From Thermothielavioides terrestris NRRL 8126 (lineage: Eukaryota; Ascomycota; Sordariomycetes; Sordariales; Chaetomiaceae), in assembly GCF_000226115.1 (NCBI RefSeq), contig NC_016461.1, forward strand, positions 1,674,001 through 1,738,000: 64,000 bases of DNA. Reading direction: 5' to 3'. Positions 1 to 11,097 of the stretch are shown piece after piece. The notes under the pieces are model-generated. The model ran no database searches and had not been told where the DNA came from. It was given only the letters and a program-made list of their open reading frames with translations. The position numbers and the translations under genes were made by a program. Position 1 is the stretch's first letter, and the number at the start of each line of letters is the position of its first letter.

Positions 1-201
1 ACCAACAACCGCTGTGGACAAAGATTTGGGGGTACATGATGTTCTTGCACGCCTCAAGGATCCCTCCGATTTCTGCAGTACCTCGACCACCGCACCGGAC
101 GACAAGTCGTGGTCGCTCGATACAAGCACAGGGAGTCACGTCATCACTGTTTCGCGAGCGTCGACTGCATTTCGGAAATCCGACAGCCAGCGACCGACAA
201 A
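1..201. other. left-edge spacer upstream of RPB10
   Basis: This is the presumed promoter and 5' UTR of RPB10. Both strands are largely open here. One minus-strand frame gives a protein-like stretch running off the left edge (it includes GILEACKNIMYPQIFVHSG), so a divergent neighbouring gene may begin beyond the window. I could not identify it and no splice or start signal fixes it. Confidence 0.35.
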
Positions 202-662
202 ATGATTATCCCGATCCGTTGCTTCTCGTGCGGCAAGGTGGGTTCGCTGGCTTGCCATCTTGACCGACCTGGTCCTCTCCATCGTCAACTAACCTTTTGT
301 TCAGGTGACCGGCGACCTGTGGGAGAAATTCGTGAAGCTCATCGAGGAGGAAGGGCTCTCCGATGGGTAGGCGCTTGCGCTCTTCTTCGCAAGGTCCGTT
401 GTCACCGATGCTGACAGCATCCCCAGTGACGCCCTGGACCAGCTTGGCTGCAAGCGGTACTGCTGCCGGCGCATGGTTATGACTCACGTCGACCTCATTG
501 AGAAACTGCTCAAGTATGTTTGCCCTTCTATGTACTGCATGAGATTCGATCAGAGAACGAGATGGACATGCCTGCTGACACGCCCTTCGTTTTAGATATA
601 CGCCGGACGGTCGCAACTACAAGAAAATCGAGATGCAAACACGCAATCAGGAAGAGCGCTGA
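202..662 (+). CDS. RPB10: DNA-directed RNA polymerases I, II and III subunit RPABC5 (Rpb10)
   Basis: Small zinc-binding subunit shared by all three nuclear RNA polymerases; it helps assemble the Rpb3 side of the core. Exons: 202-237, 305-366, 427-513 and 596-662, together exactly 84 codons for 83 residues, against about 70 in yeast. The protein starts [12 protein letters not shown]. It carries the family's zinc ligands C7, C10 and the C45-C46 pair (motif RYCCRRM), followed by the conserved [12 protein letters not shown] segment. The first donor is a weak GTGGGT; the others are GTAGGC and GTATGT. Frame continues perfectly across all three joins and the residues around each join match the family, so the model is secure. 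The 16-residue tail after KYTPDGRN is longer than in yeast. The next gene downstream is 3.5 kb away. Confidence 0.96.
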
Positions 663-3600
663 TTATCTGGCCTGCTGTTCAGCATGCATATACATCCTGG
701 CGTTAAGAGAGGGTGGGCAGCCATGCATTTTTTTGGGAGGCGCATTTGGTCTGGCTCCCAGGACGGCGTCATGGTTGGCTTTCGAATTCAATCAGGTTGA
801 TGAACAGTGTTGGGCCGGGCTATCGGACCCGACTCTTGTTCAAGGAATCAGGCAACCTGGTCGAGAAGCGGCACTGCTGGGGTGGTGGAGGCCGGGACCA
901 ACCGCATATAAATCGGTCGGCAAGGATTGTGGCACGATGCATCTGCACGAGGTTTGGCATCTGTCTGCCGTCATGTGAATGGCGTGAATGGCGTGAATGG
1001 CTAGGCGCTGTTGGCTATCAACCAACGCCTGCTCGGCAATGACACCCTCTAGGCCGTTAACAGCCAGATGCAGGTTTTAGCTCGCCATCGGTTGGAGAAC
1101 ATTTACAGCGCCAGCGCGGGCTGAGATGGGGATGAGGTCTTATTTGAGGCGGCCCAGGAAGAACGGAATCAACAGAAGAAGGTCATGGTACTAACTCAAT
1201 ATGTGTACTTTGTCCTCCAGGCCTTTTCAGGACAATCCAGCGATACCTTTCAAGCAGTCCCCCCCTTCGCCTACACGGCTTCCAGAAACAATCCGTGCGG
1301 CAAGGCCGAAGTTCCCTCTCATGTGGTGCAGTGCATGGCCGGGGTCAGTGCGGATCCAGAACTCTGGGGCAGGTGGCGGTGAGACAGGCGAGACAGAGCG
1401 ATTAGCCGATGTTTGAATGGTGTATTCCGTACACGAGTAATTTTTGCTGCTCATAAACATTGGTATAATCCGTACATTATGTTGGTTCACCAGAATCTAG
1501 CAGCAGAGGGATGTGAACCAACAAGCCTGCACAACTCCGACATCAACAAACCCGAGGAGGCCCTGTGGCAGCGACTTATTTCTACACTAGCTCACACTAG
1601 CAAGTGGGTGACGCCTTGTCAAAGAGCAGACGCTGATCGAGGTTCCAGAGACAGCCTTCCAACGACTTTGATGAAGGAGCAGGGACATCCACAGTAATCC
1701 GTACATGTGGTGTTTGTTTTTAGTATGGCGCACTAACCCGTAATACTACGGATGCACAGTATGTATGTATCCGTCTACATGGGGTAGTGAAAGTAGTCCA
1801 ACGGGTACACCGCCCAAACCTGTTGCTTCCTGATCCCATTGCCTCAGTGTTAGCGCCTGGCGCCTGACGTTTGTACATAAATGAACGGATATGTGTCAAC
1901 CGACGCTGGCCCATCATCAACCAGAGCAGACGTCAAGGCTTTTCGAGACCGGCGGTGTTTGGATGAGCGTCCCTATCCTACCGGACTCGCTCAACACTCA
2001 GCCCGCCGGCGCCGAAAATGGCAACCATCGGATCCAGATCGCTGGGATAGTTACCCGTCCGCGACGGGCCGTGAAATGATGCCAACTGACTACCACCACG
2101 GCCAACAAGTTCCCTTCCCCCCAAGCCCACTTACATCTTTGCTAAAAAGGGGGAGGGTGGAGGGGGAGGGGGAGGCAAAAAGGGAGCTCGCGTGTGCCCA
2201 GTTTGCAGATGCGTTTCGGCTTGTCCGGGCGAGATACACTGGCAGCAACTCCGCTCCAGCGAAACTGGAAGGAAGGCAGACCGAGGCATCATCTTGTCTT
2301 TGAGAAGCATCGGACTGACCGAAAAAAAAAGAACGAGGCACTGTACGTCCAGCGAGTCTGTCTCGGGGTTTCAAAAAATTCGAAATCTATCTGCTTATCT
2401 GCTTTTCACGCTCTTCGTGTTCTATGCTTTGGAGGTCCGGAATCGCATTTTCCTCAATCAAGCGTATCTAACCAGATCATTGAAATTCCAGAAGCTCACG
2501 GAAGACAGCAAGTCGTTTTGAGCAATGCCGCCATTGCGGACTGTCTCAAGCGGGCGGGCGGGACCGTTAGCGGAACTCGTTAGTTAGCGGAACTCACCAC
2601 GCCGGCCGTGTGCAACCTCAAAGATGGTCGGAGACGCGGGTCTGCAGCGTGCTTCACACGGGATGCCATTGGGCGGATCTGGCAACGGCATGGGAAACAG
2701 GAACGCCCAGCCAAGGGAGTGCCCAGCAGGTTGGGACAGAAGGATGAGAATCGCGGAAGCCTATTGGCCAGCTATCTGCCCCTCCATCCTGGGAAGCTTC
2801 CGACCAGGGGGGGCTGGTCAAACCGAGGCCGCTGACTTGCAACTGCTTAAGCGCCGAGGTCGTCGCCCATGCAGTTCATCGGCAGAAGGCTGGCTTTCTC
2901 ACCCGCTTCCTACTGGCCAAAAGCCAGAAGCGCGCAGCCGTCTCGGTATGGAGGTGTGGGATTTTTTTTTTCCCTGAGTCCTCACTCACACTCCATCCCA
3001 GTTGTCGGCTGTTGGACGCACCCACACACCTACACAGGCGAGGAAATAGAGACGAAACGGGTGCTTGATCAGTGCTAGGTGCGGATAGCTGCCTACGCAA
3101 CGCGTGGCTGTCCGGAACCGCCTGGACACAGTCAAGCGTGCAACATCGCTGCCGATGCATAGTACAGCGACGTTGATCACTCCCTCGACTTAAGAAGTAA
3201 CGGGTGTGACAAGTGCGGAGCGAGCGTTCTGCTACCGCGCCGTGCAGTTGCTGCTGCGGACTCCGTTGGTGGTGTCGTCTAATATCCCCCGTCAGGCAAG
3301 GCGCCCGAGACCCTTGTCGGGGTTCCCGCAAACCACCTGCGCGCCGGTGCCACCTCCCGTGTCCAGTTGGGCATGCGTCGCCCTTAAGCGCAGCGGCGCT
3401 CCCTCATCGACCACTGACGCGCAACGTCGAATTCCCTCCCACCAGAACCACGAGCGCCGACTCCACCGCTCCCCCGCGCCGACAAATCCAGGTCGCCGCC
3501 ATCCGCACCTGTTGGCTGCAGCCGCATCGCGCCAGCAAGTCCCGTCCTGACAGCTGTGCTGTTTTGGCGCTGCCTTGTTCCCCGCAGGCGGAGACGGCCC

Positions 3601-4208
3601 AGCTTGGCTCGCGCAGTCAGTTTACAGGCGTCCATCCGACATCTGGCATTTGGCATAACGCTACGGCATCTGCCTCTGCCTCCTACGCAGTAGTCCTTTT
3701 CGGGCTGCTGCGAAGCCGCACGCTCGCGATCCACCGTGCTGCAGGGAGAAACGCTCTCGGCCGGCTCCCGTTTGCGTGCCCGATCGGTGCTCGAGGACTT
3801 TAGATTGCGGCTTTGCCCGAGGACCCCTCGACTGTGCTCCCCGCCGCCTGCTCTCCTAATTCTATCATCACCTCCCATCATCCCCATCGCCACCCCCACG
3901 GCCCGGCCAACCAACCACACTAGAAGAGACATTAGTCCAGACACTCGAGGAACGCTTCATATATCCATTCACCCAGCAACTCAGCCGGCTGGCTCGCGCG
4001 GGTTGGTAACCCTTTCGCCCGTTCGTCCCTCAACGCCGCGATTCTGTGCCTGCTGCCGCCAGCTCAACCGAGTTTGCCGTTCCCGTCCGTTCCGTGAGTG
4101 GGTCATCTACCTCGGCGAGCACACACACTTCTGACCGTCGCTTCGCCAGCGGCTTGACATCCTCCCGGCTTCGGTCTCAGGCTGCCCTTCTAGCCAGGAA
4201 CGGCCGCA
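663..4208. other. 3.5 kb spacer between RPB10 and the Cys/Trp-repeat protein gene
   Basis: No gene could be supported. The left part holds three TCCGTACA/T words near 1430-1705, a perfect 9-bp tandem repeat at 975-1001, and near 1013-1200 a broken protein-like frame with stops that could be a relic. The right third, from about 3700, is C/T-rich with many short pyrimidine runs, typical of a fungal core promoter and long 5' leader for the gene starting at 4209. Open frames such as 3384-3944 (-) show no family features. Confidence 0.5.
975..1001. repeat. 9-bp tandem repeat, three perfect copies
   Basis: GTGAATGGC is repeated three times without a mismatch, in non-coding DNA downstream of RPB10. 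Confidence 0.9.
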
Positions 4209-6780
4209 ATGGCTCTTGAGGCTCCCTTGAGATCGTCAACGGGAAGTCTCACCTCAGGATACTCGCCGCACACAGACATGTCACTCTCGACGGGGCCAGA
4301 GTCACCTGCCCTGCCTCTCCAGTACATGGCGTATGAATCCCGCCGAACCCCAAATCCGAACTGGCAACTCCTGACCGTGGTTTTGTCGTCTTCTCCAGCT
4401 CCTCCTCGGCCGACTCCCAGTCCCTTCGTCCCAATTCTTACACGAGACCAAGCTCGGCGCATCTCATGAGCCCGAGCAGCGATATCGTCGGCCCTTCTCC
4501 CGTGACGTCAAACGGGACCGAAACCACCGAGATCGAGGACGAGGCAGCTGAGAATGCCGAGGAAGAAAACGGCAATGCGCGCCAATCAGTACGTCCATTG
4601 CCCGTCAGAGCTATGCGCATCCTTGGTCGGCTGACTAGCTCGCAGCTTACGATGCTGAGGACGAACATCCCAGACCATATCCGAAGGCCTCTGAGCGATG
4701 AGGTTGTCTCGGTGATACATGCCCCCCCGAGCTTTCAGAACTGGGTATGGGCGATGACACAGATATCCCCTGATGACGGATGCCTTGTTAATCCGAACAC
4801 TGTTCCAGAAGTCCGGTGATGCTGCCTCGAAATCCACCGTGTCCAATTCAGCGAGCGGCGCCAGCGCGGAAGCCACCGACGCGAGTAGTCCTCCACCTAG
4901 CGAGCCGTCCACCATAGTAAGCCAGCAAACCCCGCTCCCCTTCTCCCCCAGCACACAGCCAGACCGAATCCACCAAGTCGGCCTCAACTCACACCCTTTG
5001 TTCAAACAAGACATCCCCGGGCCAGGTGCAGCCCACAGTCGACACCAAGGTGAAGCCGGTGAGCTTCGGTGTCGATGCCCCAACACCGCAGGCTCAGAAA
5101 CTAGAAGACGTCATTGCGAATGATACAGCGAAATTGCGATCGAGCACGGGCGGCAGTCTAGAATGTATGTCCAGGAAGATCTGGTCTCTTGGACATCCCC
5201 TCCAGCTGACCAATGCCGTACAGTAATCCCGGAGAGGCACGAAGGAGACGGTGAAGACGACTTCGATGATGCCGATCCGTTTGCCAACCCAGCACGAGGC
5301 CAAGACAGCGAAGTCAAAGCACTCAAAGCGGCCCTTGAAGAGTGCTGGACGCTGTGTAACACGCTCGCCAACCTCAGCTCGATCCATCGAGAACGCGTAT
5401 TCAACAGCTCAGGAACTCCAGACGCCCATGAGAGAGCTTGGAAGAGCTGTTGGAAGCTCTGCAAGCGGCTTTATCAGAGCCGAGACGACATTTCCGAGTC
5501 GTACGGTGTCCGGACGAATCTCGACCTGTGCCGTGACTTCTGCCAAGCGCTGTTCGATGTACGCCAAAGGAAGGACGAGACCGCCGATTCCATCTTGAGA
5601 GTTAGCTTTGAGCTCAACAACCAGTAAGCCTTATACAACCACCCACGCTCCACCTGTCTTGTCCGCGCGCCCGCGGCTTCTTCTGACACGATGCTACAGT
5701 CTCTACAGTGCTCAGGACAGCCGATCACTCCCCGAGGCCTTCAGAGAACGGACCTTGGATTTCTACATCACACTATGCCACCGACTGATGAAGCAGCGCA
5801 GCGACCTTGCTGAAGAAACCGACTCGCTCTTACGGGCCTGTTGGTCGCTAGCCGAGATGCTCTTCAGTTTGCGGCAGAACCGCAGAGACGGCAAAGCTCC
5901 CGACGAGGAGCTGCTCGGGTCAGCCGTTCAGGCGTGTTGGGAGCTCTGCGACATCTTCCGCGAGGGCTGGACGCAGATCCGGCCAGATCGTGGCACTCCA
6001 AGGCCGAATCAGATCAACTTCTTCGCCGCCGGTCCGCCGTACGGCCTGCAAGGGATGGGCAGCCATCAGTCCGATTCGGCCCGCTCCAACGCCGGCAGCC
6101 GTGCGTCACTCCACTCGAAGCGCGAGAGCCTCCGCAGCTTGGGTGATATTGACCGACCGCGTCCGCATCCCGTCGTGCCCGAGACACCCGTCACCGAGTT
6201 CGAGGACACCCCCGTTTCTCCCGACGCGAGCCCGCAGATGCCCAACATTCTAGTGCTCGGTCCCTCGACAGACTCGCGCAGCGACCGTGGCGGCCGCTGG
6301 TCCAGCAATGCCTCGAACCTCTCGGGCTATACCCAGAGCAGTCAGCATACTTCCAGCACTGCCACCACTACCACCGCCGTCGAGGATATTAATGTCACCC
6401 GCGTTAAGGCCCTCATCGTGAAGGCCGCCATGAATGTCGGTTTCAATCGAGATGCTGCTGCAGCTAATGGCACCGGCGCCGCGGCCTCGCTGCAGTCGTT
6501 CGTGAAGAGTCTACCTACGGGGTCGTTCGGCTCCTTGCCCAGCCACGCAACGCTGCTGCAAGGCTACAAAAATCTGGTTCTCAACGACACGTCGTTCCGG
6601 CCCACATCCAGTCTCCCCCCACGCGGAAAACGGTTCACGGCCGCCGAGATTGCCAAGAGCGTTGGTTGGATGACACTGCGGTCCGGCCAGTACGGCTTCT
6701 TGAGAGACCTTTTCAAGCTGGTCTTCGGTGTCCAGCCCGAGGAAGCCGAGACGAGGAAGAATATTTCAATCACCATCTAA
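4209..6780 (+). CDS. conserved-looking protein with Cys/Trp-rich helical repeats, function unknown
   Basis: Seven exons: 4209-4330, 4399-4588, 4646-4744, 4809-4916, 5026-5164, 5224-5623 and 5700-6780, giving 712 residues in one frame. Introns are 57-109 nt and most show CTGAC-like branch sites. The N-terminal 250 residues are Ser/Pro-rich and acidic, probably disordered. The middle holds repeated short helices around paired Cys and Trp: ECWTLCNTL, KSCWKLCKRLY, DLCRDFCQALF, RACWSLAEMLF and QACWELCDIF. A Ser/Thr-rich linker follows, then a compact C-terminal region of about 100 residues that looks folded (KRFTAAEIAKSVGW, YGFLRDLFKLVFGV). No signal peptide or membrane segment. The architecture resembles an uncharacterised protein family of Sordariomycetes, but I recognise no catalytic motif. 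The spacing of Cys-Trp-Cys helices suggests an alpha-solenoid or protein-binding scaffold; that is inference only. Confidence 0.85.
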
Positions 6781-8118
6781 CGTGGCAAAGCATACCCTTA
6801 TACCCTCTTGGGGCAGCAGAAGTTCGCGACTCAGCCGGTTCCACCCTCTCAAATCGGCGTGTGGTCGAGCCGAGAACAAGCCCCCTTCCCTGACCCAACA
6901 AGCCGGGAATCTACGTTTTCCCGTCTCGCTGGGTCGTCTGTATCACCTCAGCCGCCAACGGATCGTCTCTGTGCCTCGCCCTTCTGCTTGTCCGAAGGCT
7001 TCGGCGGTTTGTCTATCCACGCAATAACATCGATCACCCTTACTATTATCATCAGAACCGGGCGGCCTCTCGACGAGCGGCGGCATTGGTGGCCGGCTGT
7101 CCGGCCTCGCCCATTCTGATCCTCCCAATCGATCTCCGGTTCGAAACGCCCCAATCTTCGATTTTCCGTCACACATCAGTGCATGTCCCCTATTCAGCAA
7201 GGGGATGATCTCTCCAGAACGACACCTACCTCCTACACTCTCCGAATGTTGGAGCCATTCGATTTTGTTTATATTGAATTTTGTCTAGATACCCACCCTG
7301 CTTTTTCTGTCCACGAGACTTACTATCACTCTCTCTCTCTCTCATTTATTTACCCCAAGGACAGGGGAAACGGGGGTTTCTTAGCATACCGGGAGCGGCG
7401 AGCGCCTTCATGGGAAAAGCGCTTCCACGGGGGTGGAGAAGCAGAATTGAACTCCCTGAATCCGGACTTTGCTTGTCTGGCCTGTCGTTTTTGCCAACGT
7501 CAAAGTAAAACGTGGATCGGTGTATGGGACATATTTTTGGGTAGAAGGGAAGGGAGGTGCCATGTGCATTCTGAAGCCAATGCAAGATAAGCCAAAGCAA
7601 CGGAACAGGGGGTCAATCAAGCAGACAGGCAGGCGGGCCAAATGAAGATGTTGCTCGTTACTTTTTCGGTGGCACACGTCCCATTCCATGGCCCACGCAA
7701 TCCCAGCCAGTCAATGCTCGTTTGGGTTCTAGAGACAATGTGTACTCCTTGCTCCACATCTCATCCGCTGCTCGGAACACTTGTGCTGAGGAGTGTCTTA
7801 ATCCCTCTTGAATCGATGCACAGTCTATTGGCCGTCATGCACGGCATGCTAATGCTGCTGTTACTGCTACTGCTACCGCTGCTCATCGTTTCCCTCTCGC
7901 TCGGTGAAAGTCCCCGTCTCCCCCGCTGTACTAATTGTTGCCATTGTCACGCAGACAGTTGACGCTTGATGATATCGACGAGCCCCGCGCAAGGACCAAC
8001 AACTCCTTCGACTCCCAACACGGCTGAATCTGCGTGTCGCACGCATCCTGCGCTGAACCTTTCCCCGGTGGTTAGCAGTGGAAGAACAAGGGAGCCGAAG
8101 GGGAGAGGGATCGCACCT
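6781..8118. other. spacer between convergent genes
   Basis: This holds the 3' UTR of the upstream gene and the 3' end of the minus-strand orphan gene. It includes a short CT dinucleotide run at 7329-7343 and an imperfect CTG/CTA trinucleotide stretch near 7850-7890. No gene, RNA or transposon was recognised. Confidence 0.5.
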
Positions 8119-9264
8119 TCAAGCCTTAGCGCTCGTGTTCCCATGGTCTTCCTCCGCGCCTTTGTCTGCCTCGCATTGTTGTCCCCGGCTGTCGCCATCT
8201 GATGCGTCCTGGGCACTTTCAGGGTGTGGGCTGTCGCCATTTGATCCGTCCCAAGCACTTTCAGGGTGTGGGCTGTCGTCTCGATGCCCTGACCATCCCC
8301 GGGCGTCACCCGCACCCGTCGGCAGTCGGAGGAGGCCAGGGTGTCGGACCCAAGGGTGTCGCAAGGCCTCCCATGGGGGCACGCTTGGCGCGGATGAGTT
8401 GGGCCTGCGCGAGAAGGGGAGCCCCGCGCGTGATTGCTCGCCTTGAGGCTGTGAACGTTTTGCGAGCGACCCGGGTGCGCGGGTCAGAGCGGCTACCTGG
8501 GACTCGGCCAAGAGTCTGGCGTTAATCGGGTATGTCGTGTCATAGGCGAGGCCCAAGATATCGTCTATGGCATCGTTCAACGCTTCCTCCCGCGTGCTGA
8601 TGTTGGCCTCGAGAACATCCGAGTAGCTGGCGAAGTATACGCCGCCGTCCTTGTCATGTCGATGGCGAGCTCCCACGAGGCAGGTGCCATGTCTGTCCAA
8701 ATACCAGACGCCATGCTCGTCGTCTTCGCCGACCTCTTGCGGGGTCCCGCTGAGTATCACTGCCAGCGCTGAGGCTCTGCGATCAAGGGGTTCATCCATG
8801 AACTCCGAGTCACTGTCAAAAGCCAGGGACGCTTCTGTCGGTGACTGGTCAGGCGATTCAGTACCTTGGTCAGGCGACGGTCCCGGCCCAAGGATGGCCT
8901 TTTCAAGCTGGAAGGGTGGACTGTCCGGCTTCTCTTCGAAGGCCGACTGGACAGGCGATTCAGTACCTTGGTCAGGCGTCGCTCCTGGCCTAATGGCGAC
9001 CACTTCAAGCGCTTGCGCCTGCGTGCCACCTCCAAGAGCAGGGGACGTTTCTGTCGGTGACTGGATAGGCGATTCAGTACCTTGGTCAGGCGATGCTCCC
9101 GACCCAATGGTGACTGCTTCAAGCGGTTGCGCCTGGTAGGGTGGGCTGTCCGGCTTCTCTTCTTCAAGCCGTTGCGCCTGGACGGATGGACTGTCCGGCC
9201 TCTCTTCGGAGGCCGGCCGTACGTCGCTGGCGCGACGCTGCGTCGTTTGGGAATTGCCGTCCAT
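8119..9264 (-). CDS. orphan Pro/Ser/Glu-rich repeat protein
   Basis: Single open frame of 381 residues from the ATG at 9264; the frame stays open upstream to 9477, so a longer start cannot be excluded. Residues 15-150 hold degenerate tandem units: three copies of PDQGTESPxQS (starting near residues 59, 97 and 131), alternating with EKPDSPP-type units and QAQ-L-E spacers. Residues 180-245 look like a small folded region (GVWYLDRHGTCLVGARH, then GGVYFASYSDVLEA and an acidic helix). The tail has another repeat pair (DSPHPESA) encoded by a near-perfect DNA duplication at about 8205-8280. No signal peptide, membrane segment or known domain was seen. Composition and repeats suggest a fast-evolving, perhaps lineage-specific protein. 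The neighbour EFM2 is on the same strand but 640 bp away. Coding status rests on ORF length and repeat phase only. Confidence 0.55.
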   Translation of the reverse strand: MDGNSQTTQRRASDVRPASEERPDSPSVQAQRLEEEKPDSPPYQAQPLEAVTIGSGASPDQGTESPIQSPTETSPALGGGTQAQALEVVAIRPGATPDQGTESPVQSAFEEKPDSPPFQLEKAILGPGPSPDQGTESPDQSPTEASLAFDSDSEFMDEPLDRRASALAVILSGTPQEVGEDDEHGVWYLDRHGTCLVGARHRHDKDGGVYFASYSDVLEANISTREEALNDAIDDILGLAYDTTYPINARLLAESQVAALTRAPGSLAKRSQPQGEQSRAGLPFSRRPNSSAPSVPPWEALRHPWVRHPGLLRLPTGAGDARGWSGHRDDSPHPESAWDGSNGDSPHPESAQDASDGDSRGQQCEADKGAEEDHGNTSAKA

Positions 9265-9900
9265 CTCAATAGGTGCTGCCCGCTTGTTTCTGCTATAAAT
9301 GCCTGAGTTGCGCTCGAAGCTTGCTAATCCCGTTGTCTGCAGCAATGGAGTAGGCGTGAGGTGGACGGGGAGGACAACAATCCGTCCAACTGATGCTGGT
9401 CTGGTTGAGCCGACGAGCAGAGACTTGAGCAGCCGGAGGAAGTGTGCGGGCGACGAGAGGAGATTGTCAGGTCTCATGCCCGTAAATCAGCGGCAACGCT
9501 TTTGGGCAAGCACGGTGGGTGCCCACCCGACCTGCGGATAGGTAGCTTCTGCTGCCGGCAGCCACGGTTGTGTGCCTCAGAAGCGTGCTTGCCCAAGACT
9601 ATTTTTTCGGTTACGCCTTCCACTCCTAGGTATCCCGTCGTGAGGGTGCCATAACTGAGGGGCCGGGGAAGGGGGGACACGAGCTTCGACGGGGCCGTAG
9701 GCGTCGAGATTCCTGCGTCGGGAAAACCAAAACAAACATCCGTGTTCCCCCGTATGCTTCGCTCTCTACCCAGTATTCAATGCCTCTGGCCTGGGTCTAG
9801 TCCTAGTCTAAGTCCCTCTATGTGCAAGTCTATGCAATGTGCGGAGCTGATCATTATGATCATTATCCTGATCCGACGCGGATGTCATCTGAAGAATGGC
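9265..9900. other. spacer between EFM2 3' end and orphan gene promoter
   Basis: Upstream region of the minus-strand orphan gene and 3' flank of EFM2. No gene or repeat was recognised. Confidence 0.5.
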
Positions 9901-11097
9901 TCAAGCGTGTGACGGTTGTGAACGCCGGAATATACCCCACCAGAACCCGACGGCTTCAGACTCGCCATCACCATGCTCGTCGCCCCAGTCGTCCTGACCT
10001 TCCACGACGTTCTCCTCCAAGCAGATTAGTGGGCTACGTCGCCTTGCCAGTTCATCTTTCAAGGTCCCGAGCAGACGCTCGGTGGTACTATCTCTCTGCG
10101 GCACCATGACAAGAAGACGTGCATGTTCACTGAGAGCAAGCTGCTCATCGATAGCGCTCGTCAGAAGCGCAGGATGGTCGTCATCGTACAGTGGGTCAGC
10201 CACAATAATGAGCTAATCTTCGGTGTTAGCAAGCGCTCCAGATGCTTTGTGCCAGAGGTCCCTCGTCCAACCTGATAGCGGTGAAGTGTTTGGAACCTGG
10301 GGTCAGTCTCGTCCTCATTGCCACCCCAAGTCAATTGGGCGACCTCCACTCTGCCGCCTCGCCTTTCTACGACTTCCTGATTGATGTTCGCATTGTGCGT
10401 TAAGTTGGGGACGATGCCGGGCAGATCAGTGAGGACAACGCTTGTTCTCCAGATACAGGCGGCTGCCAGTCCGAGAAGCCCCGTGCCAGATCCCAATTCG
10501 AGAACTTCTTCGGGCGTCGACATCACACCGGGCAGGAACAGGTGCGCAAGGGGTCCAGCGGCGAAGTCATGGAGGAGTTGCGCGAGAGCATACGACGAGC
10601 CCCACGTCTTGTGGCCGAGGGAGTCTCCAGTCAAAGGCGGCTCTCGTATTTCCAGGCTGAAAGCGCCATAGTCCTGACTCTCAAAGTCCCAGATCCGAGT
10701 CATCTCTCCCATCGCTGCTGCCAGCGTCAGTCCCTTCGCTCTTTCGAGGTGCCCACACAACCGCGGCTTTGCCCTGCAGCGCAGACATACCTGTCCGGCC
10801 ACACCGCTCCGACATGCGCTTGCTCGCCTCGTCCCATATGACTTCTTGCTCGTCACTGCCGAGCCATTCCAGGCTGCTCTTGATGATACCGGACAAAAAC
10901 TGGATGATCTCTTGACGGTCATAAGCTACAGCGGCCTGCTCCTCTGCGGGACTTCCCGCGCGTGAAACGAGCGGGCTCCAGACTCGAGGCTTGACACGAA
11001 GCTTTTGGAGAGACGCAAGAAGCACGCTGTAGGCAGGCTTCTGCCAAAGCAGGGGAAGCTGATCCTCGAGTGGAGGGAGCAGATCAGGGTCCCTCAT
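9901..11097 (-). CDS. EFM2: protein-lysine N-methyltransferase, EFM2 type (METTL21-like)
   Basis: Predicted SAM-dependent seven-beta-strand methyltransferase; in yeast Efm2 methylates a lysine of elongation factor eEF2 in the cytoplasm. Minus-strand exons: 11097-10791, 10714-10272 and 10212-9901, 353 residues. The N-terminal 100 residues are helical and end in the family signature SERCGRTA, which spans the first intron. REPPLTGDSLGHKTWGSS follows, the family's substrate-side motif. The SAM-binding loop VLELGSGTGLLGL lies at about 173-185, TDLPGIVPNL after it, and the post-motif ADPLYD at 255-260 with LIIV before it. The last intron has an unusual GTTGGA donor, but its join YQ|LIIVADPLYD fits the family exactly. 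The start at 11097 (MRDPDLLPP) is the first ATG before conserved sequence; a further upstream exon cannot be ruled out. Confidence 0.9.
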
